Positions 41,920-53,700 of a stretch of DNA of 64,000 bases are shown here, piece by piece; the stretch's first letter is position 1; every line of letters starts with the position of its first letter. The translations under genes and the position numbers were made by a program. A model generated the notes under the pieces. It ran no database searches and had not been told where the DNA came from. It saw only the letters and a program-made list of their open reading frames with translations. Origin of the DNA: Mycobacterium yunnanensis. Its GTDB lineage: Bacteria > Actinomycetota > Actinomycetes > Mycobacteriales > Mycobacteriaceae. Location: assembly GCF_025823185.1 (NCBI RefSeq), contig NZ_JACKVK010000013.1:721151-785150 (forward strand), given 5' to 3'.

Positions 41920-42090
41920 ATGTCGACCGCAGGTGCGGCCCCACCCATCGTCGCGTCCCCCGCCACGGCGGACGGCCGCGAGGATCGGGCCGTCGTGGTC
42001 TACACCTGCACCAGGCTGGGGCTCGTGGCGAACCCGCCTGGGTTCTCGTTCCTCGATCTCTTTCGGTTCGGCCGCTTCCGGCGTCGCTGA
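41920..42090 (+). CDS. Unrecognised 56-residue protein
   Basis: Begins MSTAGAAPPIVASPATADGR, then EDRAVVVYTCTRLGLVANPP, and ends in a Phe/Arg-rich tail GFSFLDLFRFGRFRRR. It has one Cys and no full membrane helix. Evidence that it is a gene: 48 of 56 codons end in G or C by my count, GAGG lies 9 bp before ATG 41920, a hairpin-rich leader precedes it, and a 7-bp stem hairpin spans its stop codon and that of the convergent DUF3618 gene. The Phe/Arg tail could bind membrane lipid or nucleic acid, which is speculation. I do not recognise a family. Confidence 0.6.
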   Translation: MSTAGAAPPIVASPATADGREDRAVVVYTCTRLGLVANPPGFSFLDLFRFGRFRRR

Positions 42091-42102
42091 GGCGTCTCAG
42101 CG
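42085..42102. terminator. Bidirectional hairpin between convergent small genes
   Basis: CGCTGAG-GCGT-CTCAGCG spans the stop codons of the 56-codon ORF (42088-42090) and of the DUF3618 gene (42097-42099). Confidence 0.6.
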
Positions 42103-42324
42103 GTTGGTGACCCGCCGGATCGCCAGGACCACGACGATCGTGCCCAGCGCCGCAAGCGTCATCGCCACCGCAGGCTTCTTCGCGAACTGCACCACACCGG
42201 TCTTGACGTCATCGGCGATCCGAGCCGGGTTGGCCCGTTCGGCGAGGGCATCCACGGTCTGCGCCAGCTGCTCTCGCGCCACGTCGATGTCCTGCTTGAT
42301 CTTGTCGGGATCCCGGTCGGCCAC
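42097..42324 (-). CDS. DUF3618-family membrane protein (Rv2520c-like)
   Basis: 75 residues. The N-terminal amphipathic helix ADRDPDKIKQDIDVAREQLA and TVDALAERANPARIADDVK are the DUF3618 signature. One C-terminal transmembrane helix, AMTLAALGTIVVVLAI, ends in RRVTNR. Function unknown. Start GTG 42324 with GAAGGGG 6 bp upstream; the length matches Rv2520c by recall. Divergent from bcp, 105 bp between starts. Confidence 0.88.
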   Translation of the reverse strand: MADRDPDKIKQDIDVAREQLAQTVDALAERANPARIADDVKTGVVQFAKKPAVAMTLAALGTIVVVLAIRRVTNR

Positions 42325-42429
42325 GTCAGCCCCTTCAATCGCGGTGCGGTCTTGGGGAATTACCCTAGAGCAGCCACGCGACGCGGCCCACACCGCAGTC
42401 GCGCACCCGACCGAAGGGAACACCGACCG

Positions 42430-42903
42430 ATGCCAGCGACCCCGCGCCTCGCGGTGGGCGACGACGCCCCCGCCTTCAGCCTCCCCGACGCCGACGGCAA
42501 CACCGTCTCGCTCGCCGACTTCGCCGGGCGCAAGGTCGTCGTGTACTTCTATCCCGCTGCCTCCACGCCGGGTTGTACCAAGCAGGCCTGTGACTTTCGG
42601 GACAGCCTGGCGGAGCTGAACGGTGCGGGCCTCGACGTCGTCGGCATCTCCCCCGACAAGCCCGCCAAGCTCGCCAAGTTCCGCGACGCCGAGGGGCTGA
42701 CGTTCCCACTGCTGTCCGACCCTGACCGCACCGTCCTGACCGCGTGGGGCGCCTTCGGGGAGAAGTCGATGTACGGCAAGACCGTTCAGGGCGTCATCCG
42801 CTCCACGTTCGTCGTCGACGAGGAGGGCAAGATCGAAGTCGCCCAGTACAACGTGAAGGCCACCGGTCACGTGGCCAAGCTGCGCCGCGAGCTAGCGGTC
42901 TAG
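42430..42903 (+). CDS. bcp: Thioredoxin-dependent peroxiredoxin (BCP/PrxQ)
   Basis: 157-residue peroxidase reducing hydrogen peroxide and organic hydroperoxides with electrons from thioredoxin. Motif YFYPAASTPGCTKQACDFRD holds peroxidatic Cys49 and, five residues on, Cys54, the resolving Cys of atypical two-Cys PrxQ enzymes. RSTFVVDEEGKI is the conserved last strand. Start ATG 42430 (MPATPRLAVGDDAP) after GAAGGGAA. Its end overlaps the tail of the convergent M20 peptidase gene by 12 bp. Equivalent to Rv2521. Confidence 0.95.
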   Translation: MPATPRLAVGDDAPAFSLPDADGNTVSLADFAGRKVVVYFYPAASTPGCTKQACDFRDSLAELNGAGLDVVGISPDKPAKLAKFRDAEGLTFPLLSDPDRTVLTAWGAFGEKSMYGKTVQGVIRSTFVVDEEGKIEVAQYNVKATGHVAKLRRELAV

Positions 42904-44229
42904 CGCCCCCAGCGCTTCGAGCAGTAGCGCCTCCGAGGTCGCCGCCCGTTCCAGCACCCCCAGGTCGAGGCTCTCGTCGACGGCGTGTGCCTGGGTGGCC
43001 GGATCCTCCACCCCGGTGACGAGGATCTTGGCCTCCGGGAAGGCCGCTGCGAACGCGGCGATGAAGGGAATCGACCCACCGACGCCCATGTCGACGGGAT
43101 CGGTGCCCCAGGCCTGCCGAAAGGCCGAGCGGGCGGCGTCGTAGACCGGACCCGTCGCGTCGATCGCGTAGGGCTGCCCCAGATCGCCCGGCGTGACGGT
43201 CACCCGAGCCCCCCACGGCGCATGCCGTTCGAGGTGACGGGTGAGCGCCTCGAGATGAGCCCGGGCGTCACCGCCGGGGGCCACCCGCATGCTGACCTTG
43301 GCGCGGGCGCGCGGTATCAACGTGTTGGACGACTTCGCGATCGACGTGGCGTCGAGCCCGATGACCGTGATCGCCGGCTTGGCCCACAGCCGTTCGGCGA
43401 CCGTGCCCGACCCGATCTCGGTGACCCCGTCGAGCATTCCGGTCTCCTCGCGGACCTGCTCCGGCGGGTACTCCACGTCGGCCGCGGTGCCCTCGTGCAG
43501 TCCCTTGACCGCGACGTTGCCATCGTCGTCGTGCAGGCTGGCCAGCAGGCGCACCAGGACGCTCACCGCATCCGGGACCACGCCGCCCCACATGCCCGAG
43601 TGCAGTCCGTGATCCAGGGTGGCCACCTCGACCACGCAGTCGGCCAAGCCGCGCAATGACACCGTCAGCGAAGGGGTCTCGGTGGTCCAGTTCATCGAAT
43701 CGGCGATGACGATGACGTCGGCGGCCAAGAGGTCTTGGTGCGCGGCGAGCAGAGCACCAAGGGACGGCGATCCCGACTCCTCCTCCCCCTCCACGAACAC
43801 CGTGACGCCGACCGGCAGGTCGCCGTCGAAGGCACGGATGGCCGCGAGGTGGGTGGCGATGCCCGCCTTGTCGTCGGCGGTGCCGCGACCGTAGAGCCGG
43901 CCGTCGCGTTCGGCGGGTTCGAACGGCGCCGACGCCCACTGGGTCGCGTCACCCTCTGGCTGCACGTCGTGGTGGGCGTACAGCAGGACCGTGGGGGCGC
44001 CGTCGGGCGCGGGCCGACGCGCGATGACCGCAGGCGCGCCACCCTCGCTGACGGTGCGCACGTCGTCGAAACCGGCTCGTGCCAACAACTTCGACACCAT
44101 CTCCGCCGTGCGGTGCACCTCGTCGCGGCGACCAGGGTCGGCCCACACCGACTCGATGCGGACGAGGGCCTCGAGGTCGGCTCGCACCGAGGGCAGTACC
44201 GACTGGACGCGGGAGACGATGTCGCTCAT
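42892..44229 (-). CDS. M20-family dipeptidase/metallopeptidase (Rv2522c-like)
   Basis: 445 residues. Zn-ligand motifs VLLYAHHDVQPEGDATQW (His, Asp) and GRGTADDKAGIATHLAAI (bridging Asp), catalytic Glu pair in VTVFVEGEEESGS, Asp in VIVIADSMNW, dimerisation-domain His in DHGLHSGMWGG, and last ligand in PATQAHAVDESL. It cleaves a C-terminal residue from small peptides; the native substrate is unknown. Start ATG 44229. Follows acpS by 23 bp, so it is probably the last gene of the fas-acpS transcript. Confidence 0.9.
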   Translation of the reverse strand: MSDIVSRVQSVLPSVRADLEALVRIESVWADPGRRDEVHRTAEMVSKLLARAGFDDVRTVSEGGAPAVIARRPAPDGAPTVLLYAHHDVQPEGDATQWASAPFEPAERDGRLYGRGTADDKAGIATHLAAIRAFDGDLPVGVTVFVEGEEESGSPSLGALLAAHQDLLAADVIVIADSMNWTTETPSLTVSLRGLADCVVEVATLDHGLHSGMWGGVVPDAVSVLVRLLASLHDDDGNVAVKGLHEGTAADVEYPPEQVREETGMLDGVTEIGSGTVAERLWAKPAITVIGLDATSIAKSSNTLIPRARAKVSMRVAPGGDARAHLEALTRHLERHAPWGARVTVTPGDLGQPYAIDATGPVYDAARSAFRQAWGTDPVDMGVGGSIPFIAAFAAAFPEAKILVTGVEDPATQAHAVDESLDLGVLERAATSEALLLEALGALDR

Positions 44230-44252
44230 GGGAACGACGTTAGTCGCTCCTG

Positions 44253-44645
44253 CTAGGCGGACTCCAGGATCGCCACCGCCGCCGCGGTGTCGCCGTCGTG
44301 GGTCAACGACACGTGGATGGTGATGTCCTTGAGGTGCTCGGCGATGTCGCCGGACAATCGCACCTTCGGCCTGCCCCACATGTCGGTGACCACCTCGATG
44401 TCGCGGTGGATGTCCTCGGGCAGCACCGGCCGCTTGGAGAACCGCGACCCCGACCACGCCTTGATCACGGCCTCCTTGGCCGCCCACCGGGCCGCCAGGT
44501 GGCGCGCCGCCGACGAACTCTTGTCGGCGGCGTCCCGACGCTCACCCGGGGTGAACGTCTCGGCGAACACCGTGCCCGGCTGGTCGACCTGTTCGGCGAA
44601 GTCCGAGATGGAGACCAGGTCGATGCCGACCCCGACGATGCTCAT
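44253..44645 (-). CDS. acpS: Holo-[acyl-carrier-protein] synthase
   Basis: 130-residue phosphopantetheinyl transferase. Metal-binding GVGIDLVSISDFAEQ (Asp) and catalytic WAAKEAVIKAWSG (Glu/Lys). It attaches 4'-phosphopantetheine from CoA to the ACP domain of FAS-I and to AcpM. Mycobacterial FAS-I lacks the built-in transferase of fungal FAS, so the adjacency to fas is functional. Start ATG 44645, 55 bp downstream of fas on the same strand. Equivalent to Rv2523c. Confidence 0.95.
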   Translation of the reverse strand: MSIVGVGIDLVSISDFAEQVDQPGTVFAETFTPGERRDAADKSSSAARHLAARWAAKEAVIKAWSGSRFSKRPVLPEDIHRDIEVVTDMWGRPKVRLSGDIAEHLKDITIHVSLTHDGDTAAAVAILESA

Positions 44646-44700
44646 GGCTGGAACGCTAGCCGAGCCCCCCGGCGCCTCGCGCATGGCCTCCGCCGGGGCC

Positions 44701-47700
44701 TCACGCCCCATACCGACCGTTCTTGCCAAGGCGCGCCGCGGGATCGAGCAGCATGTCCGCTTCCTGACGCTTCTCGGGCGCGTCATGGTCGAAGCGTCGG
44801 TCGGCCGGCTTCTCGTACATGGCCGGACCGCCCGCGATGGCCGAGGCCAGACGACGCTGGCCCTCGAGCACGCGATCGTTTGCGCGCTTTTGGTAGTCCT
44901 CGCGCTGCTCCGGGCTCAGCGCAGTCAGGAACGCCTGCGCGTGGACCAGGGCCACCAGACCCGAGACGTGGCCGAAGCCCAGGCTGGTGATCAGACCCGC
45001 CTTGAGCGGGAATCGACCTGCCATGTCCAGGGTTTCGCGTACCCACACGAAGTGCGAGGCGTGCGCCATCTCGTCGTCGACGCAGTCGAGGCTGCGGTTG
45101 GGCGGGATGACGCCGTCGCGCAGCATCTGGCACATGCCCATGATCTGGAACGCCGCCGCACCGCCCTTGCTGTGACCCGTAAGGCTCTTCTGGCTGACGA
45201 TGAACAACGGGTTGCCCGGTGAGCGCCCCATCGCCGCGGCCAGCCGCTCGTGCAGCTCGGTCTCGTTGGGATCGTTGGCCAGCGTCGACGTGTCGTGCTT
45301 GGAGATGACCGCGATGTCGTCGGCACTCACCCCGAGCTTGCCCAGTGACCTGGCCAGCTCGGACTGCCTGCCGCCACGCCCGGCGCCCAGCGCTCCGAGA
45401 CCCGGTGCCGGAATGGAGGTGTGCACACCGTCACCGAACGAGGACACGTAGCCCACGACGGCCAGCACCGGCAGCCCCATCTCGAGGGCGAGATCGCCAC
45501 GGGCCAGCAGGATCGTGCCGCCACCCTGGCCCTCGACGAAGCCGAGGCGCCGCCGGTCGTTGCCGCGGGAGAACCTGGCGTCGCTGATGCCCTTGGCGCG
45601 CATCATCTCGGTGTCCGCTGTCGCGGCCATGTCTCCGAAGCCGATGATGGCCTCCAGCGTCAGGTCGTCATAACCGCCCGCGACCACGAATTCCGCCTTG
45701 CCGAGGCGGATCTTGTCCACGCCCTCCTCGACGGAGACCGCCGTCGTAGCGCACGCCGCGACCGGGTGGATCATCGAGCCGTAGCTGCCGATGTAGGACT
45801 GCACGACGTGGCCTGCCATGACGTTCGGCAGGACCTCCTGGAGGATGTCGTTCGGCTTGTTCTTGCCAAGCAGATTGCCGTGGTACATGGTCTGCATCGA
45901 CGTCATGCCGCCCATGCCGGTGCCCTGCGTGCTGGCCACGAGGCTGGGGTGCACCCACCGCATCAACTCCGTCGGGGTGAAGCCAGACGACATGAACGCG
46001 TCGACGGTGGCCACGAGATTCCACAGCGCCAACCGGTCGATCGAGTTCACCATGTCCTGGCTGATCCCGTACACCGTGGGATCGAACCCGGTCGGGATCT
46101 GGGCGCCGACGGTCCGCGACAGCTTGACCTTGCGGGGAACCCGAATCTCGGTGCCCGCCTTGCGAGTCACCTGCCAGTCACCGCCACCGGGGACCGGTGA
46201 GATCACGGTGTGTTCCGGATCGAATCCGACGAACGCCCTGGCGTCGGCCTCAGAGGACACCACGAAGGTGAAGTCCTTGTCGAGGAACACCGAAACCAGC
46301 AGCGGCGCAGCCAGATCGGCGTCGATCGCACCGTCGGGCACGAACTCGCGGATGCCGACCCGCTCGATGACGGCGTCGTGGTAGCGCTCCACCAACTCGC
46401 CCTCGTCGACCAGGTCGCCCGACGCGGTGTCATACCAACCGGGCTTCGGGTCGTCCTCCCACTTGACCAGACCGGTGGTCCAGGCCAGCTCGAGAACGCC
46501 TGCGGCGGAGAGCTCTCCGGACACCTCGGCCTCGAAGCGGGTTCGTGAGGAGCCGTAGGGGCCGAGCTCCGCGCCACCGACGATGACCACCATGTCGGCG
46601 GGGTCGACGTCGACCTCGCCCCATGCCGGCGGCGGTGCCGCGGCGTAACCGCGCGGCGGCGACGGAAGGGCCTTGATGGTGCTCGACGCGTCGTCGTCGG
46701 ACGGCGTCGCGCTGCTCTCGGCGGCCATGTCTTCACGGGCCTTGGCAGCCAACTCGGCCATGTCGATGTCGACCTCGCCGAGCCCACCGGTCAGGTCGGC
46801 GTGGATGGGGGCGTGGGCCGCCGCCACCTTGGACTCGACGTCGCAGAGGTCGAGCAGCATGGCGGCCATCTGCTCGGTCGTGTACGTCGTCACACCGGCC
46901 TCTTCGACCGCGCCGACGATGGCGTCGTTGTGGCCCATCAGTCCGGTGCCCTTGGTCCAGCCAATGAGGGCGTGGGCCAACGACACTCGCTGCGACCAGG
47001 AGGTCTCGGCCTTCCAACGCGTCACCAGTGCGTCCAATGCGGACTTGGCTTCGCCGTAGGCGCCGTCACCGCCGAACATGCCGCGGTTCGGCGATCCGGG
47101 AAGCACCACGTGCAGACGCGACGCGATGTCGCGCTCCGAGCCGATGTGCGAGAGCCCACCGATGAGCCGTTGCACGGCCCACAGCAGGACCTTCATCTCC
47201 ATCTCCGAGCGCGCACCCGCCTCGGAGAGGTCACCGGCGACCCGCGGCGCGGCGAACGGGAACAGCAGCGTCGGGGTCAGGGCGTCCTTGAGGTGAATCG
47301 ACTTGGGCCCGAGGCTCTCGGACTGCTCCGTGCCGACCCAGCTCACCAGTGCGTCGATGTCGCTGTAGGAGGCCATGTTCGCCGGCACCACCCACAGCAT
47401 GGCACCGAAGCGGGCGTGGTCGCGGTAGAGCTCCCTGTAGAAGGACAACCGGTCGTCGTCCAGCTTCGAGGTGGTCGCGATGACCGTGGCTCCACCGTCG
47501 AGCAGCTGCGCCACGACCGACGCCGCGATGGATCCCTTCGACGCACCGGTCACGACCGCGACCTCGCCGTCATAGCGCCCGGTGCCGGGGTTCTCCGCAC
47601 CGGCGGCCGCGCGGCCGTAGAGCGACGCGTGGACGTTGCGTCCGGCGGCCAGTGCCTTGCCCTGCCACCAGTTCGCCTGGCTCGCGACGACGTGACCGGC

Positions 47701-50700
47701 GGCCTCGAAGCGCTCGGAGAGCCTCGACCAGTCCGCGTCGATCTCGTCCTCGCCCTTGAGCCACAGTCGGGCCAGATCCTCGCGCGCGCTGGCCCAGCGG
47801 TCGTCGAACAGCACCGCCTTGCGACCGTCGAACGTCGGGGCGACCAAACGTGGCCAGTCCGAACCGAGTTCGGTGGTGACCAGGTCGATGAGGTCGGCGT
47901 CGCTGACCGTCTCGCCCACGTTGACCGGGGCGTCGACGCCGAGCTGACCCAGGATCAACCGGGCCGCCGAGGCCAACACGCCGTCGCGGCCGGTGACCTT
48001 CTCGGCGAACTCGGTGAGCGCGGCGGAATCCACCACGCCTCCCCCTGCGCCGCCTGCCGACGGCAGCGACACCGCGATGCCGCGGCGGCCGGCGACGGCC
48101 GAGACGGCCGCGTCGACGACCCGGTCCACGGTGGCCGCGTCGGGCAGGGCGCCCTCGTGCAGGTGGCCGAGGTTGCCGCCACGGACGCTGGTGCCCTCAC
48201 GGGTGCCCAGCGCCACTTCCATCGTGACGTGCTTGACCCAGCCGTCGCCGAGTTCCCAATCCTTCTTGACGCGTTCGGCGATCGCGGCCGGACGCTTGCC
48301 CGAGGGGCCGAGCACCGTGCGCAGCTGATCGTTGACCGCGTCGGAGAGCACGGGGCCGAACGGCTTGTAGGTGCGGGCCAGCTTGGTGACCTGAGCCTTG
48401 AGCCCACCCAAGTCGGCTTCGGCCGCACCGTCGATGGCGCCGAGGTTCAGCTCGGAACCAAGGTCGACGAGCAACTGGTTGCGTCGGGAGGACGCGCCGT
48501 CGGTGATGGACTCTATGGAGTCCAGCGGCTCGATCTGGTCGACGTGCATCTTGGCCGACAAGGCGATGAGCGACAGCGTCGCGTCGTCCGCGCCGAACAC
48601 GATGTCCTCCGGCCGCGGGCCACCCGACGGGGCGGCGGCCGGAGCCGCCGCGGCGGCGGGGGCGGCGGCCGGCGCCGACTCGGCTGGAGCGTCCGAGGGA
48701 GCGGCAGGTGCGCTGTCGGTCTCCATGTCCGGTTCCGGGTCGGTGTCGGTCGCGAACAGCACCGCGGCGTCACGCTCGGAGTTGAGCACCTCGGTCGTGT
48801 TGTGCGAGTACTCCGGCAGCTTCAAGGTGTTGGTGGCCAGGCCGGCGACCGTCGGCGCGTTCTTGACACCGATCTCGACGAAGCGCTCGATGCCAAGGCC
48901 GCCCGCAGCCTCCTCGATGAAGAGCAGGTCCTGGGTCTCGATCCACCGCACCGGGCTGGCGAATTGCCATGCCAGTAACTCGATGACGACCTTGCGGCAC
49001 AGCTCGTGCGGTCGCTCGGTGCGCCAGGTGTCGTAGTCGGCGAGGATCTCGTCGAGCGGCTCGGCGGGCACCAGGTCGCGGATCTCCTGGATGAAGTCGC
49101 GGTCCATGGTGAACGGCCGCGGCACCAGGTTGGGGATGTACTTGCCGACGAGCAGCGCGGGGTCTGCGTCGCGCGGCATGACCCGCTCCAGCGAGCGACG
49201 GAAGTCGGCGACGCCGACCCGCAGCACCTCGGAGTGGAACGGCACGTCGATACCGGGCACCAGGATGAACGAGCGCTTGCCGCCGGAGATCTCGCGGCGC
49301 TTCTCGACTTCCTCCTCCAGGACCTCCAGACCGCGGACCGTGCCGGCGATCGCGTACTGCGAACCGCGCAGGTTGTAGTTCACGATCTGCAGGAATTCGC
49401 CTGTGCGCTCGGCGATCTCGGCCACCCAGTCGGTGACGTCGTCGTCGTCGAGGTCGATTTGGCTCGGGCGGATCGCAGCCAGCCGGTAGTTCGAGCGGCC
49501 GTTCTCGTCGCGCGGGACGATGTCGTGCATCTTGCTGCCGCGGTGGAAGACCACCTCGAGCAGCGCCTCGAGCGGGTACACGCCGGACACGCAGGCCAGC
49601 GCGGTGTACTCACCGACGGAGTGACCGCACGCGATGGCGCCCTCGACGAAGGCACCTTGCTCACGCATCTCCGCGACCTGGGCCGCGGCGACGGTGGCCA
49701 TGGCCACCTGGGTGAACTGCGTGAGGTACAGGACGCCCTCGGGGTGGTGGTAGTGCACCCCACTGGCGATCAGGCTGGTCGGGTTGTCGCGCACCACGTG
49801 CAGCACCGAGAAGCCCAGCGTCTCGCGGGTGAACTTGTCGGCGGTGTCCCACACCTTGCGGGCGGCCTTGGACCGGGCCCGGACCTCCATGCCCATGCCC
49901 TTGGACTGAATGCCCTGACCGGGGAAGGCGTAGACGGTCTTCGGCGCGGCCAGCTGAGCCGTCGCCGACATCACCAGGTCGGTGCCGACCTTGGCGGTGA
50001 CCTCGACGATCTCGGCACCGCGGTCGATGCCGACCCGGTCGACTCGGAAGTCGATCTCGTCGCCGGGCATGACCATGCCGAGGAAGCGCGAGGTCCAGCC
50101 GACCAGGCGCGCGGGCGGGGTGGCCCGACCGTCGGTGGCGGTGACGACGTGCTGCGCGGCGGCCGAGAGCCACATGCCATGCACGATGGGCGATTTCAGC
50201 CCGGCGAGCAGCGCGGCGGCGCGGTCGGTGTGGATCGGGTTGTGGTCACCGGAGACCACGGCGAAGGCACTCATGTCCGTCGGCGCGGTGACCGAGACGT
50301 CGCGACGGCGACGACGCGGGGTGTCGGTGGCGTTGTCGGTGATGGCACCGCCGGCCTTGGGCGGGTCCGTCAATTCGACGGCGCCCGTGCGGCCGCGGAT
50401 GGCGAACCGCTCCTCGAGCGTCGCCAGTTCGGTGCCCTCGGAGTCACGGATGGTCACCGACACCGGGACGACGCGGCCGACCTCGGTGTCGACGGCGGCC
50501 GAAGCCGTTGCGGTGACGGTCAATTCGCTCTTGCTCGTCGGCATCGGGGCCAGCAGGTGCGCGGCGTGGTCGAGGTGCACCAGGCTCAGCAGACCCTCGA
50601 CGACAGGGAAGCCGGAGTCGGTCACTGCTGCGCCGATGACGGAGAACACAGCCGGCCAGCATCGGCCCACGAGCGCGTCGGGGACCAGGGTGAGGCCCGG

Positions 50701-53700
50701 CGCCAACGGGGCGCCGAACGTGGCGGTGACGCCGGTGTGGTCGGCGACCTCCTCGGGATCCCAGGACACCGACACCGTCGTGCTGTCGGCCCGATCATTC
50801 CCCGTCGCTCCGCTCGCCTCGGTCACCGGCGGCAGCGCATCGACGCCGTCGACGCCCGCGGCGATGGACAGCACGGCGCGCATGGCGTCCGAGGCGTCTT
50901 CGGTGGTGACGACCGGCATGCCGCCGTCGACGGTGGTCGACGGCAGGGTGAACCTGATGGTGATCCAGATGTCGGACAGCGGCACGCTGAGGTTGACGTG
51001 GTCGCCGTCGAGCTCGAGCCGCGAACCCGTCGACGGATGTGTCGCAGAACGATTTTCGTTGACCTGCCACTCACCTGGCGCACCGATGCGGTGCACCGGG
51101 TTGATCGCGGCGCGACCGGCCCACAGCACGTCGGGTGAGTCGAGGACCACGCCAAGCGGACCGGTCACGTCGGCACGGGCCTGACGGCGCGAGACGACGG
51201 CGGTGGGCTCGGCGCCCGAGGCGAGCACCTCGTCGACCGAGGCCTTCTCGAACCGGTCGAGCAGGTCGCCGACGGGCTCGTCGACGCGGGTGATGCCGAC
51301 GACGGCCTCGGTGCCGGGGATCACGCACACCTGATCGGCGGTGTAGCGCGCGTCGTGGGCCTGCCACAGCGAGTCGCTGCGCCACCAGCGCCGGACGTCC
51401 TTGTCGATGACGGGGACGAAGTTGACGGGCTTGCCAAGGGTCTTGCAGAGCGTGGTGAAGAACGGCACGTCGGCCGGGTGCAGCTTGACCTCGCCGGCAT
51501 CCGGGTACCGCGACTGCAGTTCGGCCAGCGCGCGCTGCGGATCCTCCAGCAGCGCTTCGCCTTCCGCGGTGGCGGGGTACAGCGTGTCGATGGGTCCGGA
51601 GTCCTGCGAGTGCAAGCGGGCCTCGGCGCGCTTGAGCATCTCTTCGAAGCGGTCGCGCCAGCTGCCGTCGAGCCACGGCGAGTCGGGTCGCTTGGTGTCA
51701 GCCGTGCTGTCACCGTCGCCGATGGCGAGCTCGACGTAGCGCTGCAGCCACTGCAGGTAGGTCATGTCCGCCACGTCGCCGAAGTACGGCTTGGCGGTCA
51801 GTGCCATCGCGGCGATGATCTCGTCGCGGCGCTCGGCGACCGCGTCGACGTCACCGGCGACGTCGTCGAGCAGACGACCGCAGCGCGACGCCGCGTTGTC
51901 GATCTCGTGGATGTCGGCGCCGAGCTGGCTGCGCCCGGATGCCATGCCGCCCTGCGCCTTTCCAGCGCCGACCCACTGCTCGGTGCCGGTGGTGTCGACC
52001 AGCAGCTGCTTGACCGCAGGCGAGGTGGTGGCCTCGAGCGTGGCCATGGTCGCGGTGCCGACGAGGATGCCGTCGACCGGCATGATCGGGAAGCCGTAGG
52101 CGTTGGCCCACTCACCCGACAGGTACTGCGCGGCGCGCTCGGGCGTGCCGATGCCGCCGCCGACGCACAGCGTGATGTTGGACAGCTTGCGCAGATCGCC
52201 GTAGGTGGAGATCAGCAGGTCGTCGAGGTCCTCCCACGAGTGGTGTCCGCCGGCGCGGCCACCCTCGACGTGGACGATGACCTCGCGGTCGGGAACCTCG
52301 GCGGCGATCTTGATGACCGACTTGATCTGCTCGACGGTGCCGGGCTTGAAGCACACGTAGGCGATGCCGACCTCGTTGAGCTCCTCGATGATCGCGACGG
52401 CCTCGTCGAGTTCGGGGATGCCCGCGCTGACGACGACGCCGTCGAAGGGGGCGCCGGATTGACGCGCCTTCTGCACCAGGCGCTTGCCGCCGACCTGCAG
52501 CTTCCACAGGTAGGGATCGAGGAACAGCGTGTTGAACTGCACGGCGCGGCCCGGCTCGAGGAGTTCGGTCAGCTCGGTGACGCGGCGGTCGAAGATGGGT
52601 TCGGTGACCTGGCCGCCACCGGCCAGCTCGGCCCAGTGACCGGCGTTGGCCGCCGCGGCGACGATCTTGGCGTCGACGGTAGTCGGGGTCATGCCCGCCA
52701 GCAGCATCGGCGAGCGACCCGTGAGCCGGGTGAACTTGGTGGAGAGCTTGACCGAGCCGTCCGGCAGCGAGATGACCGACGGCGCGTAGCTCGACCACGC
52801 GGGGACGACCTCGGGCGCCGCGCCGACGGTGAAGAGGTTGCGCTGCCCGGCCCGGGTGGCCGCGGGCACGATGCCGACGCCGAGGCCCCGGATGACCGGT
52901 GCGGTGACGCGGGTGATGGTGTCGCTGGGGCCGAGGTCGACGATCCAACGGGCGCCGGAGGCGTGCAGGCGCTCGACCTCCTCGACCCAGTCGAACGGGT
53001 CGGTGAAGATGGCCTTGGCGAAGTAATGCAGCAGCTCGGAATCGATCTCGAGCTTCGCGCCCCAGCCGTCGACGACGTCGATCGCGTCGGCCAGCCGCGG
53101 GGTGTGGAAGCCGACCTCGACCTGGATGCCGTGGAAGACTGGGCTGAAGACCGCGCCGCCGCGCAGCTTGTTCTTGCGCTCGGCCTCTTCCTTCTCGGTG
53201 ATCTTGCTGCAGTACAGCTCGAAGCGCGACAGCTGCTCGGGGGTACCGGTGATGACGACCGAGCGCCTGCCGTTGCGGATGGACAGCACGGGCGGCAGCA
53301 CGGTGCGAACGTCGGTGGAGAACTCCTCGAGGAGTTCGGCGATGCGGGCCGGGTCGACGTTGGTCACCGAGACCATCGGCGACTTGTCGCCGCGGCCGAC
53401 CATGCCGCGTCGCCGCGAGACCAGCGAGCCGGCCGCACCGATCAGCTGCAGCATGGCGAGGAGCTCGGCGTCGCGCGTGCCCTTCGCCCTGAGCGACTCG
53501 CACGCGACGATGCCCTGGGAGTGTCCGGCCGTCGCCACTGGCGGCGTGCCGTAGAGGTCGAGCCCCTGGCGCATCGAGGCGCGGATGGCGGCCAGCTGGG
53601 TCAGCAGGATGCCAGGTCCGGAGATCGCGGCGGTGGTGAGCTGCTTGGCGGTCGGCAGCGGCTCGTCGGCGGCGAGTGCGCGCACCCACTGCATTGGCTC

